Assembly (NCBI GenBank): GCA_013115135.1
Contig: JABANP010000028.1
Coordinates: 124,001 to 188,000, forward strand
Direction of reading: 5' to 3'
Source: Perkinsus olseni
Lineage: Eukaryota; Perkinsozoa; Perkinsida; Perkinsidae
Length of the DNA stretch: 64,000 nucleotides
A program made the position numbers and the translations under genes. The notes beneath the pieces are model-generated. The model did not search any database. It was not told the origin of the DNA and saw only the letters and a list, made by a program, of their open reading frames with translations. Positions 34,901 to 47,405 of this stretch are shown here, one piece after another. Each line of letters begins with the position of its first letter. Position 1 is the first letter of the stretch.

Positions 34901-37042
34901 CACCATGCAGTAGAGGAGACGCTGACGAGCTGCATACCTGCCGTCACGACTCATCCACTACACGCAGCGATCTGCTATTCATTACGATATCGAGCAGTTT
35001 GGTGGTAACTCCCATGACTCCTCGGAGCTCCCCGTCATCGGACCAGATGAAGCTGCTGTCCTGATGTTGTGCCTGGCCGAAGACGGCATCACCTCCTCCC
35101 CTCCCGAAAGCCTGCCCGACCTCGGCCTTCCCCTTCCTGCCTCGTGATGCATGGGCAGCTGACACCGCCTCCAGCTGAGCCTTGGCTTTGCGTCTATTAA
35201 CCCTGGCAAGAGGCGAAGCATAAGACAGTGATGGTGTGCACTGCTCGGCTACATCTCGAGGGCCTCAGAGCTCTGGTCTATGCAGTCCTGCAGCCAGTCG
35301 ATGGCGAAACGCAGTGCGATCGAATCAGTGACGAAGTCGTCCAACCGGGCAGCCTTCTGCTTGGAGAAGCCACCGCTGCCTGAACGCCCACAGCTGGTGA
35401 TCACCCATGGGAAGGACAGGGCATACCACTAGTGGTCTGGAAGAGGTGCTCATGGGACGCTACAGCGTCACGAGAAGGTCTCTGGCCGGGGTCCAAGCCG
35501 AGGTGGCCTCTGTCCAGGACACCATCATACATCGCACGGTCGACCACCGCCCAGTGCGGTCGATGCTTCAGCCCACGGTATCTGATTTGTAACAAGACCT
35601 GCGCACAAGGGCGGCCCCGTAATTCTTCAGCTCAGTGGCGACTCCCGGTGAGCGAAATTCCACTGCTGTTTATTGCAAGGTACATCATCAGCTATAGATC
35701 CTTAAACTACGGCCTCCCCTCCGGAGTGACTGAGGATATCTCCTGAACCCTACCACCAACCGACGCCCAACAGGACGCTAAGGGAGTGAAAAACTTGGTC
35801 TGCCTCGAGCGCCGCAGAATGAAGGGGCGCATCATCGTCAATTTCACAGTAGGACGCCCAGTGATTCCCAACCCGAGTGAGGGTCCGGACAGTCAACTAG
35901 CTCCAACGAGGGTGTTCAGCTGAATCGCTATGGTCGGCTCGCCCTAGGTGAATTGGAGCAGCGTTTTTGAGCGCGAAGGTCGCAGGTTCGAGCCCTGCGT
36001 CGACCATCACCCGAACTTACTTCCCGCCACCTGCGACCCTCGTAGTGAACTGATCGTTGGTACTCCGCCATACTGCTGATAAGGTCGCTTTACATGCGAC
36101 CATCGCTGCCTCGCACGCGGACATGAAGAGGACGATGGCTTGGTCGCTGTGATGGTGATTGCATACGATGGAGGTGAATATGCTCCCTAACAGAAAATTG
36201 AGGGAATAACCCGTAATCCAGGAAGCCCTGCCGCCTCACTCCAGAGGGTTGCTGCATTCTTAGTAGCCTTCTTCCAAGGATCCACCGGCACTCCGTGCAT
36301 GGATGACTTCACCTCAGAGTCGGCCGTCAACTTGCTGGAAACGACCCTAGCGACGGCCGCGATGTGCTCTCCGAAGCCTGACCATGAGGAGGAGGCTCAT
36401 GCTCAATCCCTTCCCGTGAACCATTGGTGATTATCTATACCACACCACACACGACTGCCTCGCTCTACTCAGTGACGCCTCAGTCGGATTAGCGCACTCC
36501 CGTGGAGGACCCGACCTACTGTTCGAGCCCGATAATAATGCTGCCGAAGGCTTGTGAATGATAGGCATCCGTTGGCTCCATGGTGGCCTCGAATCGTCAG
36601 TCCGACACAAAAACCCGTACATGTAGGTCGTGGCATACAGGAAGACAACCTAGTAGGAGAGAGCAGCCCCTGCTGAACGTAGGGACCATTGCCACTACCT
36701 CGCGATCTGCCTTCAGATCTGCCTGCATGATGCCACTGCAAACAGTCTTAGGCATCCACGGTATAGACGACTCGAAGTGGAGGCGTAACCATGCCGACCA
36801 TTGCTCTGCTGACAGCGCGCTGGCAACCTGATCATCAGCAGCAGCAGCTATGGACCTTCACCACCAACCTGCCGTACAGGAATAATATGCTCCCGAGCGG
36901 TATCGTCATCCCCGTCCATCTCGATAGCCTCGGCGGCACTACCCTTACCACTGCCGTCCTTCAACTTCCGACTCGCCAGTGCCATTTGTCCTCGCCTCAC
37001 AGCAGAGTGGGCTCCTGAAACAAAACCCCTTCCACCTTCCAT
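31944..37042 (-). CDS. unidentified long multi-exon gene (possibly more than one)
   Basis: I do not recognise the product. Reading from 37042 down: MEGGRGFVSGAHSAVRRG; IMQADLKADREVVAMVPTF near 36730; GFGEHIAAVARVVSSKLTAD and VPVDPWKKATKNAATLWSEA near 36230-36390; SIFTSIVCNHHHSDQAIVLF up to a GTAAGT donor near 36020; NHWASYCEIDDDAPLHSAAL near 35860; RVNRRKAKAQLEAVSAAHAS near 35190; a basic exon SLRALAYFSKLTSWPSSKKK near 34410; LYFLYVYNMWLAG near 33930; MERFASLLQRNPNLRPMVEN near 33800; GRRYLVDMDGDDSQFKDIDP near 33280; FCLRKLQPIWLGIKP and ACIMLLEDTSIGNLNVLNP near 32890-33060; and a helical end (HLPKLKAEHLQAFDNAVWLI) with TAG at 31944. The parts look genuinely coding. Gene borders inside this span are not certain. 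Confidence 0.5.
35932..36006 (+). tRNA. tRNA-like gene, isotype not assignable
   Basis: This is a 75-base element. The 7-bp acceptor stem pairs GGTCGGC with GTCGACC (one G-T), and a perfect 5-bp T stem GCAGG/CCTGC encloses TTCGAGC, so the internal B box is strong. The D arm (GCCC...GAGC) has one mismatch. The anticodon arm GCAGCGTTTTTGAGCGCG does not form a normal 5-bp stem. The loop might present TTT or TTG, but I cannot choose. It could be a decayed tRNA, a tRNA with a sequencing error, or a tRNA-derived repeat. It lies antisense in a likely intron of the minus-strand gene. Confidence 0.5.
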
Positions 37043-37188
37043 CGGTCACCGCGGCAGCAGTACCCACCTCCCTCACTAGCAGTCTGAGCCGCCACTCTCG
37101 GGAACACAGCCGCCAAGTTCCTGTGTATCGATTCGCACACAGTCTGGATCTGAGCGGACGTCACAGGACCGTTGCCGGCTCAGCCTCC

Positions 37189-40100
37189 CTACCGCAGTCT
37201 TCTCCATAGCCATGCGAGGGCGTATCTGTTGCGCTCGGCGGCGTGCGAAGATCGGAGGCTCGTAGCAGGACAGCCTCTGAGCCCTAGATTCTGTCTCCTG
37301 AACATCGACCGACTTACCCACCCGTAACCCCGCTGGGCGCGCGCTACCTCCTTCGAGATGGCATGCAGCTTGTACTGCTCTAGTTTCATCATCTTCTGCC
37401 GGGCCTTCATCCGCTTCGTACCGACGACGTTATCACGGTGCTCCTCCACAGCATGCTTGTATTGACATAGCGTGTAGGACTTGCGGACCAGGTACCTGCG
37501 GGCAGATACCCGCGAGGACCGGGCAAGGGATGCGTACAGGTTGAAGGGGAAAGTCTCCCTGTTATTGCGCCTCTCCTGTGCTAGCTCGCGCAACACCGTC
37601 TTGTATCGTCGCACTATATCCACTCCCTCTCCCTGGAGCGATGCCCGGACCTGACCAGCAGCCGAAGTCGGGCGAGTCGCTGCCACGCAGAGGACCTCAC
37701 CAAGTGACCGCGGAAATGCTTCTGGATAAGCTTGGCTTTCTCGTTCAACTGCCGCATCCACCTCTGATGTATTCTCATCCGGAATATACTCTGCAGCCTA
37801 ACAGACACCCAGGCTTCCCCTAGGGCTCGATCGCCTCCAAAAGTTCCTTAGCACCTCATGACTGCCCTGAACAGCGCTCGATTCCTCCGCTTAGTGACCA
37901 GCGAACGATAATTGTGTTGTATCTGCTGCCCACCATGCGAGGCGCTTCCTCTCAGTACCGCTATTACCGTGACAGCCGCAGTATTCTCTCTGACGAGCTG
38001 CAGTGACGCCTTGAGCGCTCGCCAGCACCTCTGCATCCTCAACACCGGCCCCTTGATTCTGTTGGTATAAGTAATGACCTTATAGTACCGGTACTGTGTC
38101 TGTATGACTATCGCTGCCCGGTGTCTGACCACCCTAGACAGCAGGGCCCTCAAAGTCAAATGTAGCAGTACCACACCAAGCACAAATGGTGTATGCTCTT
38201 GGTACTCGTTCCTACGGCTGAGGGCAAAGAGCTCTCTCAACCGCTGGAGCTCTAGAGTCCGACTGGTTGTGGTTGTGGTGTCCACGGGTACGTTCCGGAG
38301 CATGACCCCAAGGCTCTGGACGCATCGCAGGACTTGGCGCCGAGTCAGGTAGGCAAAACTGCGAGCCTTCGTGCGTTCGGCGACTTTGTCGACCGAGGGT
38401 GGTTCTATCTTTTTGACATGCCGAAGCAGCTCCTGCACCACGACATGGGCGGTCTTCTTGCCGTAATTGATAGGCCAGTCGTCCGGGAGCCTATGCTCGA
38501 TCTCACAGCCCATAAGGTCGAATATCTGCTGGGCTGCGGTGGCGTCGACTCCTTGGAATGACAAATTACCTGCATGAAGGAGAACCTTATTTCGCCATGC
38601 GTGGTAAATGAGAGGATAAAGCTGTCTTACTGTCCATCTGCAGTCTGGGCTGATCGAGGAACTCTCTCAAAGTGATGAGGGTCTCCGCGATGAGAGTGAC
38701 GTTAAGGACCTTCTGAGGCAGGCCTTTCATAGTCAACAGCCAGAAGTTCTCCTGCACTAAGCGCATCCTCTTGTCGTGGCTGTGCTGCAGCGACGCCATA
38801 TCCCTCCACAACAGCATCATCGGCTCCTTCGCTCGGCAGGGTACGGTACAAGTACCACGTCCAGCAACGTCACTCAACTCTACCAACTCTCGAGAGAAGG
38901 CCCCTCCTCCATGTCCCGGTCGACGGCCACCGCGCAGTGACCCCATAGCGTACGCGATCCAGCTAGTGATGTCCTTGAGCCGCTCGACCGTGAGCTGACC
39001 CCCGGCCATATTCAGCGTTTCCTTCGTGACAGTTAGGAGGATCTCTGCTGCCATGTCGCTCGGCCGCGGCCGTCCTGTCTCAGACTTCCGATCGAAGACC
39101 TTCGTCTTGTCCTTGAAGCGCTCCTTCCTCCCGAAGAACATCTCCGAAGCCAGCAGGTCGCATGCCTCGATCGGCACATTAGCGATGGCTCTCTGTAGGT
39201 GGGCCTTGAGGTCCCTCAGCTGCATCGACACTGCAGGGGGCAGATGCCTCCACCACGGGTGGATGTAGTTATTAATACCCATGAGGGCTAGCATAACTTG
39301 CCCAACTACCGTATTTACCTGAAATCAGCCAGAAGAACAGAAGGTCAGACTGAGTCGCTGACTAACCTGCTTCTCTGTGGCAGCCCTGGTTCGACGCATC
39401 AACACGGTGAGACGTTTGTCCAAGTTCCTTCGAAGGTTCCTCTGCAGGAGTACCGCGGCCATGTTGGCCAACTTGCTCCTCATCAACTTCTTCCTTTCGG
39501 TTTCCATGGCCTCCAGCTCCTCGAACAGCATAACCTTGACGTCGAGGCAGGCCTGCCATCTCCGCCAGCACGATTGGATCCTCGTGGCTGCTGCGATCTG
39601 AAGCACAGAGCCAGTGATGCCGTTCTCAATGACCGTCTGCAACATAATCCCTAGAAACCCCGAAGGCCTACCTTCCGCTTCAGCCCGATGCGATCCAGGA
39701 ACCCCTTGGCGAGGGCCTGGGCTCTTGTCACAGCTCGGAGTTGTCGCTGTAGTCTCGTCCGCACCAGCACGCCCCGTACGATGCCTTGAACTCTCGCCGC
39801 TGCTTCATGCATTTCCCTCACAGGTTTCCTGCCGTACCAGTACCCCCGAAGGACCCTCTGGATGTCGGTGGCCACTGCAGTGACATGAGCTAGAGCTTTC
39901 TGTGCAAGTTTCATCCGCCAGTAGCTCTGCAGCTTGGCAGCCTTCCTGTGCTTGTCCAGGAGGCGGCGTCTCTCCGTCATGCCACGGAACGTTGCCTGCA
40001 CTTTCGATATCCTCAAGTGGGCCAACTGATGGTCGGCTCGAGCTCGGAATTTCCGATACCAACTTCTTAGTATCATAGCATTGGACCCATGCTTGCCGAA

Positions 40101-43100
40101 GAACCTCTGAGCATCCCACATGCGTTTACAGGAGGCAATCACAGTCACGGCCGCTGCCTGTCTCTGTAGACGCTTCCTCACCTGAGACGAAGAGGTGTCA
40201 CCACCGAGCGATGGTCCCCAACCCCTACCAGGGCTCCTCGGACGAACTTCTGGATTCTAATCAAGGCCGTCTGCTCAGCAGACTTCTGATGGATGTAGGA
40301 AGGGTCATCCGTGATGACATCGTGGGCGAAGCTGTAGTAGAAGCCCTCAGCATCAGGAGCTAGACGCGGAGGGTTGAGGCCGAGCCAAGTGCCAATGCTC
40401 GGCGGGGCACTGCTGCAGGGCCGCCTCGAACGCCTCTCGTGGGAAGAAGAGCCATTGGCATTGACAGGGACCCGTCTTGTCCGACTGGTTGTCCCGTGCC
40501 AGGAAGCGACGGCGATTGCAAAAGCCGACATTCACGAAGGGCAGAGCATCAGCGAACATCGCCGCCTCCCCCTTGGTTAGGTATCTGACCATTATACTCG
40601 CAAAAGTAGCATAAAATCGAGCCCTTACCGGCAGCCAGGAAGAGGATAGGCCCAATGGCTCTTCCGGCGCTTGTGCACGGCAGCGTAGCAGTCACAACAG
40701 AAGTTGTCCGTGCATTGTTGGCACCACACCACTGAGTCCAGGCCTCCACACTCACTGCACTTCACCTGACAACACCACCCACAGCCTAGTGGCAGCGAGC
40801 ATCGAGGCAACATCGTCAGTACCTTGAGGAAGCCACGGTAGTCCCATAGGAAATCGTTAAGCATGCAGTCATTCAGGTGCTCCTTGAAAGATGCCAGCAT
40901 AGGATGGCAGACCTGGCCTTGATCCGTAGCCAGAATCTCAGACTCATCGTTGCCGCGGCGAGAGACAGCTGACTCTGGGCTGTCCAGCTTCAAGTAGTAG
41001 CGGACGTCGGAGCCTCTGACGATAACCTCCCAATTTGGAGGGAGGCAGTAGCGTAGTGCAAAATAGCAGTACCAATAGTAGTGGTAGTTGCCGTGGATGC
41101 CGAGTTGGAAGGCAAGGCTTTTAATCTGCTTCGGAGTGACCACCACATGGCCCTTGGTCCCATCAGGATTGCCTGTCGCCCTCAGGAGGAGGCGAAGACC
41201 ATTGAGACCAGTGAGGGACTGCTGCTTCTCCTCGACACCCAGCACGTCAGGGAGCCATGAACCGGCTGTCATTACTAGCTCTGCGCATGTCGTCAACGTG
41301 GACGTACACCTGCAAAGGGAAGGGGTGCAAGACCGACAGTGTAGTAGTCGGCCCTTACCTCATCCTCATCCACCAGACCGGCCTCTAGTAGGTTCTGCAT
41401 GCTCAGCTCGACCTTACCCCGCAAGAGGTCATCCTTGTCGCCGTCCAACGCCTTAGATACGTCATCATCATCGCTACTGCCCTGCTGCTGCAGCTGCTTG
41501 ATGAGGTCAGCGCTGCTCTCAAGATCCGCCTGTAGCTCCGTGAAGGGCTGCAGCCAATCCGGCAGCCTGCCCAGAGCCATCGTGCTGAAGGTCTCTGGCG
41601 GGATCGTTCTGATCCTCAACCCGTATGAAAAGCGAACATCGTCGAACTCCCGATCGACATTGGCCGCCGGCTGCAGGAACCAGCCGTGGAAGGGGTCGTA
41701 GGGCTCGCCAGGGTTGCCCATAACCACATTATCAGCATCAGGGAAGCGCCAGGCGTCCGGATGGAACATCATAACGTCCACGAACTCCAGGCGCATGTAG
41801 AAGAGGTGGGACTTCTTTCTCTGCATCTCGAACCACATGATGCCGTTCTGATCCCTGATGTGCTGCCGCATGAACTGCTCCCTAGTGGCGAAGTCATAGA
41901 GGTAGAGGTTGCTCAGGACGCAAGGGTCCCTGCCCATCTTCAGGCTCTCGTTGGTGATATCATTCAGACTAGGACGGAACATGTGGGTCCACCTCTGGCC
42001 CTCTCCCTCGCTCGCTCAATCGCCAGCCTCATGTGCGTGGGTTCAATACCAGCCGCCACACGGCAGGTCGTGGCTCTGATGCGGCCATCGAAGAGGCTGT
42101 CCTGCCTTCCTCGGTAGGCGATGTCTGCCCAGTCCTCGGTCCCTCGTTCGCCCCTCCTTCGGCCGAGTCCCTACTAGAGACATGCGACTTCGTGTCGTTA
42201 GCCCCCCGTGATGCCGACAACGCAGCAACGCCGTCACCACCCCGGTCCTCCTGAGGCAATCAACAATCACATGCCCAGGACGTATCCAAGCTTACGTGTT
42301 CGCCGCTGAGCCCGCAGCGTCCGTGGAGGCCTCATCTCCGACACTCTCACCGTAGGCTACCATGAGGGCCCTCTTGGCCAGGGCAGTCCCCCGCGAGTCG
42401 GCCGGACCCGCCAGCCCGCTGTCCTCGGCGACATCGAGCACTAAGTCGGCGATGTCCTTCACTTCACGGAAGACATGGCTCTGCATCTCGGGAGGCATGT
42501 TAGCCCGCACGAAGTCTCTCTCAGGCCTCCCAAGGGCGTAGGTGGCCGGAGTACTGATGCGACTCTCAGTGACCTTCCCGACGCCCGCAGTAGCAGAGAG
42601 GTCGACCAGTGGTGGCCTCGCTATATCTTCGGAAGTTGATTCATCGCGGAAGCCTCGATGACGTTGTCTCTCAGCCTCGGACACCGCCCGAGTGACCATT
42701 CCAAGACCACCTCTGCCCGCATCGCTAGCTCCAGATACGGCAGACCTGCACGGAAGCGTCGACACGGCCATCACTGTCATTTGGACCCACCTGCTCGCCG
42801 AGCCTTTTTCGGAGGTACCCTCTTCTTCGCCCCCCTCACTCTCCCCTTCCTCGAGTATGGTGTCCGCCACAGTGTGGTGGTGGTGGTGCTTGGGTATGCC
42901 GGGCATGGACTTTAGCATCTTAGACTTCATAGGAGCGAAGGCCGTTGCCACAGGAGGCTTGGATGATAACGGAGGGAACTGTGGATGGGCCTTCGGTCCC
43001 TTGTGTGCCACTTCAGTATTGTCTTTAACGAGTAGCTGCTCAGTGGCCTCGCTGCCTACAAATAACCATGGCTGCATCATCCACCACTGTCCAATCTAAG

Positions 43101-43655
43101 AGAGCATCACCTGCGTCATCATCATCCTCCATCTGCTCTCCCATGCTGCTATCATCTCCCCTAGGGGACGGATCATCGACGTTGATTTCCGGGGTTCAAG
43201 TCGAACTCTCTCCGCCGCTCCTAATGCCAGCAAGTGTGGCCGGCCGTGGCAGCCTAGCCTACCTGCTCCGAGCTCTCATTGGACTCGTCGATCTCCCCGC
43301 CCTGTTTCATCTCTTGGTACTCCGTCACAGTCACTGTGAAGTTACGAGGGAAGTAGCCAATGCGTGAAGGGTTGTTAGCCAAGTCGGCCGAGCCACCACT
43401 GATTCTGAGCAGCAGCCAAAAGGATATCAGTCGCACTCTCCCGACCAACGGGCGAAGTACGTCTTTTGGTCCGTTCAAGACTTCGATGTTGTCCCCAGCA
43501 AAGAGCCTCATGAGCCGCTGACCTTCCCTTTTGAATGGCCAGCTCACCTACACAGATCCACTGCCCGGGGGGTGCTAGCTAGAGGATCTTACCGCGGCCG
43601 GGTCGAAGGAGTGCAGTGCCACCACTGTTTTTCCCTCGATGCCACCAAGCGTCAT
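37189..43655 (-). CDS. very large SH3 / B-box zinc finger / IQ-motif protein
   Basis: The gene starts at an ATG (43655) with MTLGGIEGKTVVALHSFDPA and, over short introns, GELAIQKG, DNIEVLNGP, NQWWLGRLG and RIGYFPRNFTVTV. Together these form an SH3 domain with its ALYDF, WW-G and P-x-NF elements. An acidic, low-complexity part (about 42292-43250, with a five-His run) follows. A large unassigned part sits at 41293-41982 (NLYLYDFATREQFMRQHIRD, then RLEFVDVMMFHPDAWRFPD). A B-box-type zinc finger is at about 40630-40760 (CSECGG...CQQCTDNFCCDCYAAVHK, then SHW). The C-terminal third contains many IQ calmodulin-binding motifs (ALIRIQKFVRGALVG, AAARVQGIVRGVLVRTRL, AATRIQSCWRRWQACL, AAIVIQTQYRYYKVIT, KAKLIQKHFRGHLVR). 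It is probably a cytoskeletal or ciliary scaffold controlled by calmodulin. It could be more than one gene, but all parts share strand and close spacing. Confidence 0.68.
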
Positions 43656-43795
43656 CAGGGGAGGCGATAAAGTGGGGAAACTACGGTACTGGCGCGATGA
43701 CCCCTTACCAATCCCTTCTGTGACAACACAAGGCGCTTTATGGGCCAACGAGCAAGCATGAAAGCGACGTGGCGTGACAAAGAATCATCCGCAGC

Positions 43796-46082
43796 TCAAT
43801 TGAAGAGCGTCGTATGGCAGGGAAGAAGTCGGCGGCGTCCTCCTCCCACGGCGCTGCTAGCGACCGACGTCGGACGAGTACTGGCAGGGTCGGATCTCGA
43901 CGCATCAGCTGCTGTTGGTAGGGCCGAACGAGGCACTTTCCTCCGGCAGAATCTGCAAACAAGCTCCGTTGAGGAGGGATGATGAGGCCTGTCGTAGGCC
44001 CAGAGAGCGTCAAAGAGTCGCTTCCGTAAGGAGTAGTCGTCCACCAATCGAATCAGCCGCACTAGATCCTCACTGCCAGCTCGAGTCGGAACCTCAGTGC
44101 CGAGAGCCGACGTAGAACGCCTCCGCAGAATCGATCGAGGGGTGCCATGGAACTCTCCCGACAAGCCCGCTTTGGCGGCTCTCTCTTCTAGCAACTGTCG
44201 GCCCCGGCCCGGTAGTAGCCGCACAACCTCAGATACTGCATGCAGGACGTCGGTAGGCACCCGGGGAGCAACAGCACGGACGAGCGCCGCTCTGTGAAGG
44301 AGGTCTACCACGCTCGCTAGAGTATGGCTGGGTTGACTCCGTCCCTCAGTATTGATGATAGCCGAGCTGAGCCAGTTGAGGCGAGGAGCATAGTCGCAGT
44401 GATCCCCATCGGCACAAGGGGCGGGGAACTGCGGCAAGAAGCCAGCAAGACGGTCGACAGCCATGCGGCATTCTTCCGTCACCACCGCTTCCTCTGTCGA
44501 TGCCCCCTGAGCTCCACCAGAGGCCGGTAGAGAGGCGGCCACCGGGCGCGCTCGAGCCTCCGACGACAGTCGGGTCCGACCCTCTGCGAAGCCAATGCTC
44601 GAAGCGTCCTCCACTGCGTGCAGCTGCTGTACCGGTACTCGGACGCTGCAGCGACTGTGTTGGCCGTGCGTGGCCTCCCCTTCCCAGCGATCCGCCCCCG
44701 TCAAATGATCTTCATCATCACCCGACTTCCCCGCTTCCCCCGAGCTTCTCCCGCTAGTGACGTCCTCGTCATGTGCCTCAGTGGGAGTCTCTCGACCAAC
44801 AGAGGGAGCGGACAGCCTGGGCTGGCCAGGCTGGCCATCCTCCACTAAGGCTTGCAACGCGGCCCCAGTCTCGAACCCTTCACCCGAGTGTTGATCGCCA
44901 GCTCCGAATCCCGGTGATGAGCCTAGTAGCGCACCTTCGGCAGCTCCCTTGGGGTCCACGCCACCCACCTCCTGAGAAACCCTCTCTGAGGCCTCCATTC
45001 CCATAGCATCCTCCAATGGCGGACCATCCACTATCGGCACGTCAGCAGCCTCTATATGCTGGTCCTCCGGGACCCCAGCGACGGTATCCACCAGGGCTGA
45101 ATCAGTCGACTCCAACGCTAGAGCATCGTCAACACAGCACTGGATTGACGGGGGCTGTCGAGCGCCTCGCTCATCAGTCAAATGGTCACTCAAAGCATCC
45201 ACCACCGCCCTGCCGGAAGATCCTTCTCCATTGCTCGATCGGTCACCTCCCTCCCCACCCTCCGCGACCTCGTCCCCATTAGACAGCACGTACCGTGAGC
45301 GGTGTTTGTACGCAGGCACCATTGGAACTCCATCGGCCGAGACCTCTGCCAAACCAGTTAGTTGATGTGTTGGTTCCTCCACAGTAGCCGAACAAGTTCC
45401 TGCCTCGTCTGCCAATCCAGGTTCGCTCAGCCTCTGGGCCTGCTCCCCCTCGGGAGACCTGCCACTGCAGGAGCCTGCCATCAGGGATGCCGCCGCTTGC
45501 ATGGTCTTCATGATCGAAGGTTCCGACGCTTCGCCATTGGATTCAACTCCCACCCGCCCGAACCCTTCCTTGCCACTTGGCTGACTCCCCCGAGGAAGAA
45601 GGGCTCTGCATACCTCCTTCTCCTCCGAGCATGAGACACCCCAGCTGCAGCGGCCCTGGCGAGGAGCCTTTCGAGATCATCACTGAACGCGCTCTTCCCC
45701 GTCACGTTGAAGGCTGCAAGAGTGCCCTCCACGGCAGCTTCCACGTCTTTCCACAGCTCCAAACTCGCTACAGCAGAGTGTCCACTACTATGCAGTTGCC
45801 GCTGCGCTGCTCTTCCAAAAGATTCCTCCAGTCGCCGGGCCAGATCTTGCAGGAGCTCACGCACGTCTGCTGCTGGTGTTGGTGGCGCAGTCTGCTAGGA
45901 CCGGGATCAAACAGTCAAACACAGACCGTTACGCAGCCCACCTCAAGACGCGCCTCTGTGTCCAACCCCACGGCATCTGCCGCGCTGCCTTGCAGGCCCG
46001 TCGACCGTGTCTTGGGTGCATCATGCAACCCAGTAGACTGACAGTACCTACGAAGACAACCAACGCTGTCGTCATTACTCAT
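43796..46082 (-). CDS. hypothetical protein, acidic N-terminal and basic C-terminal regions
   Basis: The first exon starts at 46082 (MSNDDSVGCLRRYCQSTGLH). A second, helical exon (RELLQDLARRLEESFGRAAQ, LELWKDVEAAVEGTLAAF, DDLERLLARAAAAG; about 45600-45890) follows. The last exon is very long (45555-43796, about 585 codons): a low-complexity Glu/Gly/Ser-rich stretch, then an ordered part CRMAVDRLAGFLPQFPAP, LNWLSSAIINTEGRSQPSHT, VVDLLHRAALVRAVAPRVPT, VLHAVSEVVRLLPGRGRQLL, then LVRLIRLVDDYSLRKRLFDA, and a short CxxC (CRFCRRKV) near the end. I cannot name it. An 1,750-base exon without introns is unusual next to its intron-rich neighbours. Confidence 0.6.
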
Positions 46083-46104
46083 CTTCAATAATCATGGCCA
46101 GTCC

Positions 46105-47014
46105 TTACTTGTGCTTCTGTCCGATTCGGCGGTCCTCAAGTCTGACCTTCCTGCCATTTCCTCTCAAGCCCTTCACAGTGCGTTCAAGTCGAGTTACTTT
46201 CTTCGACAAGCCGGATAGCTGACGCTGATAGACCTGCCATACACTTTGGGAATCTCATCAGGGAGGCCCAGCCGAAAACAACAACAGCGCACCTCAAGTA
46301 GTGACACCAAAAGGGAAAACCAAGTCTCCAGATCCCGGAGCGCATCCCCGCAAGCCTTTGCCGTAGCAAGAACATAAATCTGAGCCGGAAAAGACCGATC
46401 CCTAATCCTTGCTTCGACCTCTCATGGGCCATAAGTAATAGCCATGAGTCATGGCTATTACTCCTCTAGGGCCCCCAGCCAGCCACTCCGCGCGGTCCTT
46501 AGGCAACCTCGCTTCCCGTATCATCTGTGAAGTTCGATGAATCTGAACAGTGGCGATGATGCTCACAGGTGGCGAGGACTTGAACCCACCCGCCCCAACA
46601 CAACCTCGGTAGCGCCCAAGATCTCCCCGACCCACCGTTCCTCCACCGTGGAACTGCGCAACAATGATGATACAGAAGAGGAACAACGCCTGCGACTCAC
46701 TTTGCAAGCTGTGCGATCCTCTCTCCGAAATCAGTATCCTCCTCCTTGCCCTTCAGTTTCCACCGCTCCAACATCCAATCAGTCTCCAGGAAGCGCTCGT
46801 AGGGAATGTTTTTCGAAGAGTCTGCCGAGCACCGCTCCCCCAGCTGGTCTAGAGCTCCTTCCATCGCGGACCGCCTGCTGAGAAGCACTCTACTGCACCC
46901 TGCGAAAGCCCAAGGCGTTACTTCATTCTGTGAGGTCTGAGTCTCAGCCGACTGTCTCCCATAATGACGCAATGCCCTGTCTGAAACGTCGAGGACTCTT
47001 CTGGCTCGCGCCAT
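46105..47014 (-). CDS. small coiled-coil protein, unassigned
   Basis: It starts MARARRVLDVSDRALRHYGR, then after a short intron RSAMEGALDQLGERC, IPYERFLETDWMLERWKLKG and DFGERIAQLAK, ending at a GTGAGT donor near 46705. After a longer intron comes MIREARLPKDRAEWLAG (about 46480-46530). The last exon carries a coiled coil and basic end (QRQLSGLSKKVTRLERTVKG, LRGNGRKVRLEDRRIGQKHK) before a TAA at 46105-46107. That stop lies only 22 bases upstream of the next gene's start on the same strand. The family is unknown. Confidence 0.6.
46434..46462. repeat. perfect inverted repeat, 14-bp arms
   Basis: AGTAATAGCCATGA, one central G, then TCATGGCTATTACT. It lies between the last two coding parts of the minus-strand coiled-coil gene, in a probable intron. 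Confidence 0.9.
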
Positions 47015-47162
47015 GCTCCTGATAGAAAGACATACGTACCACATCAAAGAGGCCCTCTTCGATGCGTGCTACCCATGTCGATCGCTGTTCGCCATCGTTA
47101 GCTCCTCGTCAGACACTATCTTTCGGAAGCAGTCCTGGCCGTCGCTCCAGTCCTTGGACGAC

Positions 47163-47405
47163 ATGGCAGAAGCATTGGGTCAGGCGCTTGCCGCTAAACT
47201 GCCATCACCCTCTCCCAAGTGGAGCGCGTCGGCCACGTTAAACGACTCCCAGCTGGGGGAAATCCTAGGCCTTAACAAACTCAAGCACCGATCATTGAAC
47301 AGACGAGTGACTGACTTAGGGCAATTATACGTGATAATGCAAGGTCGCCGAGTACTGCAGAATATGGCGCCACATTCACCTACATCAATACCATCCATCC
47401 ACTAA
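47163..47405 (+). CDS. possible small protein, 80 residues
   Basis: An open frame from ATG (MAEALGQALAAKLPSPSPKW) to TAA looks fairly protein-like (LNDSQLGEILGLNKLKHRSL, RRVTDLGQLYVIMQGRRVLQ). It has no known motif and lies between two minus-strand genes. It may be chance or part of a spliced transcript. Confidence 0.3.
   Translation: MAEALGQALAAKLPSPSPKWSASATLNDSQLGEILGLNKLKHRSLNRRVTDLGQLYVIMQGRRVLQNMAPHSPTSIPSIH

Noticed and set aside
46560..46600. Another B-box-like word (GGGTTCAAGTCCTCGCC, minus strand)
   Set aside because: The T stem does not pair well and no other tRNA parts are present; it lies in an intron.
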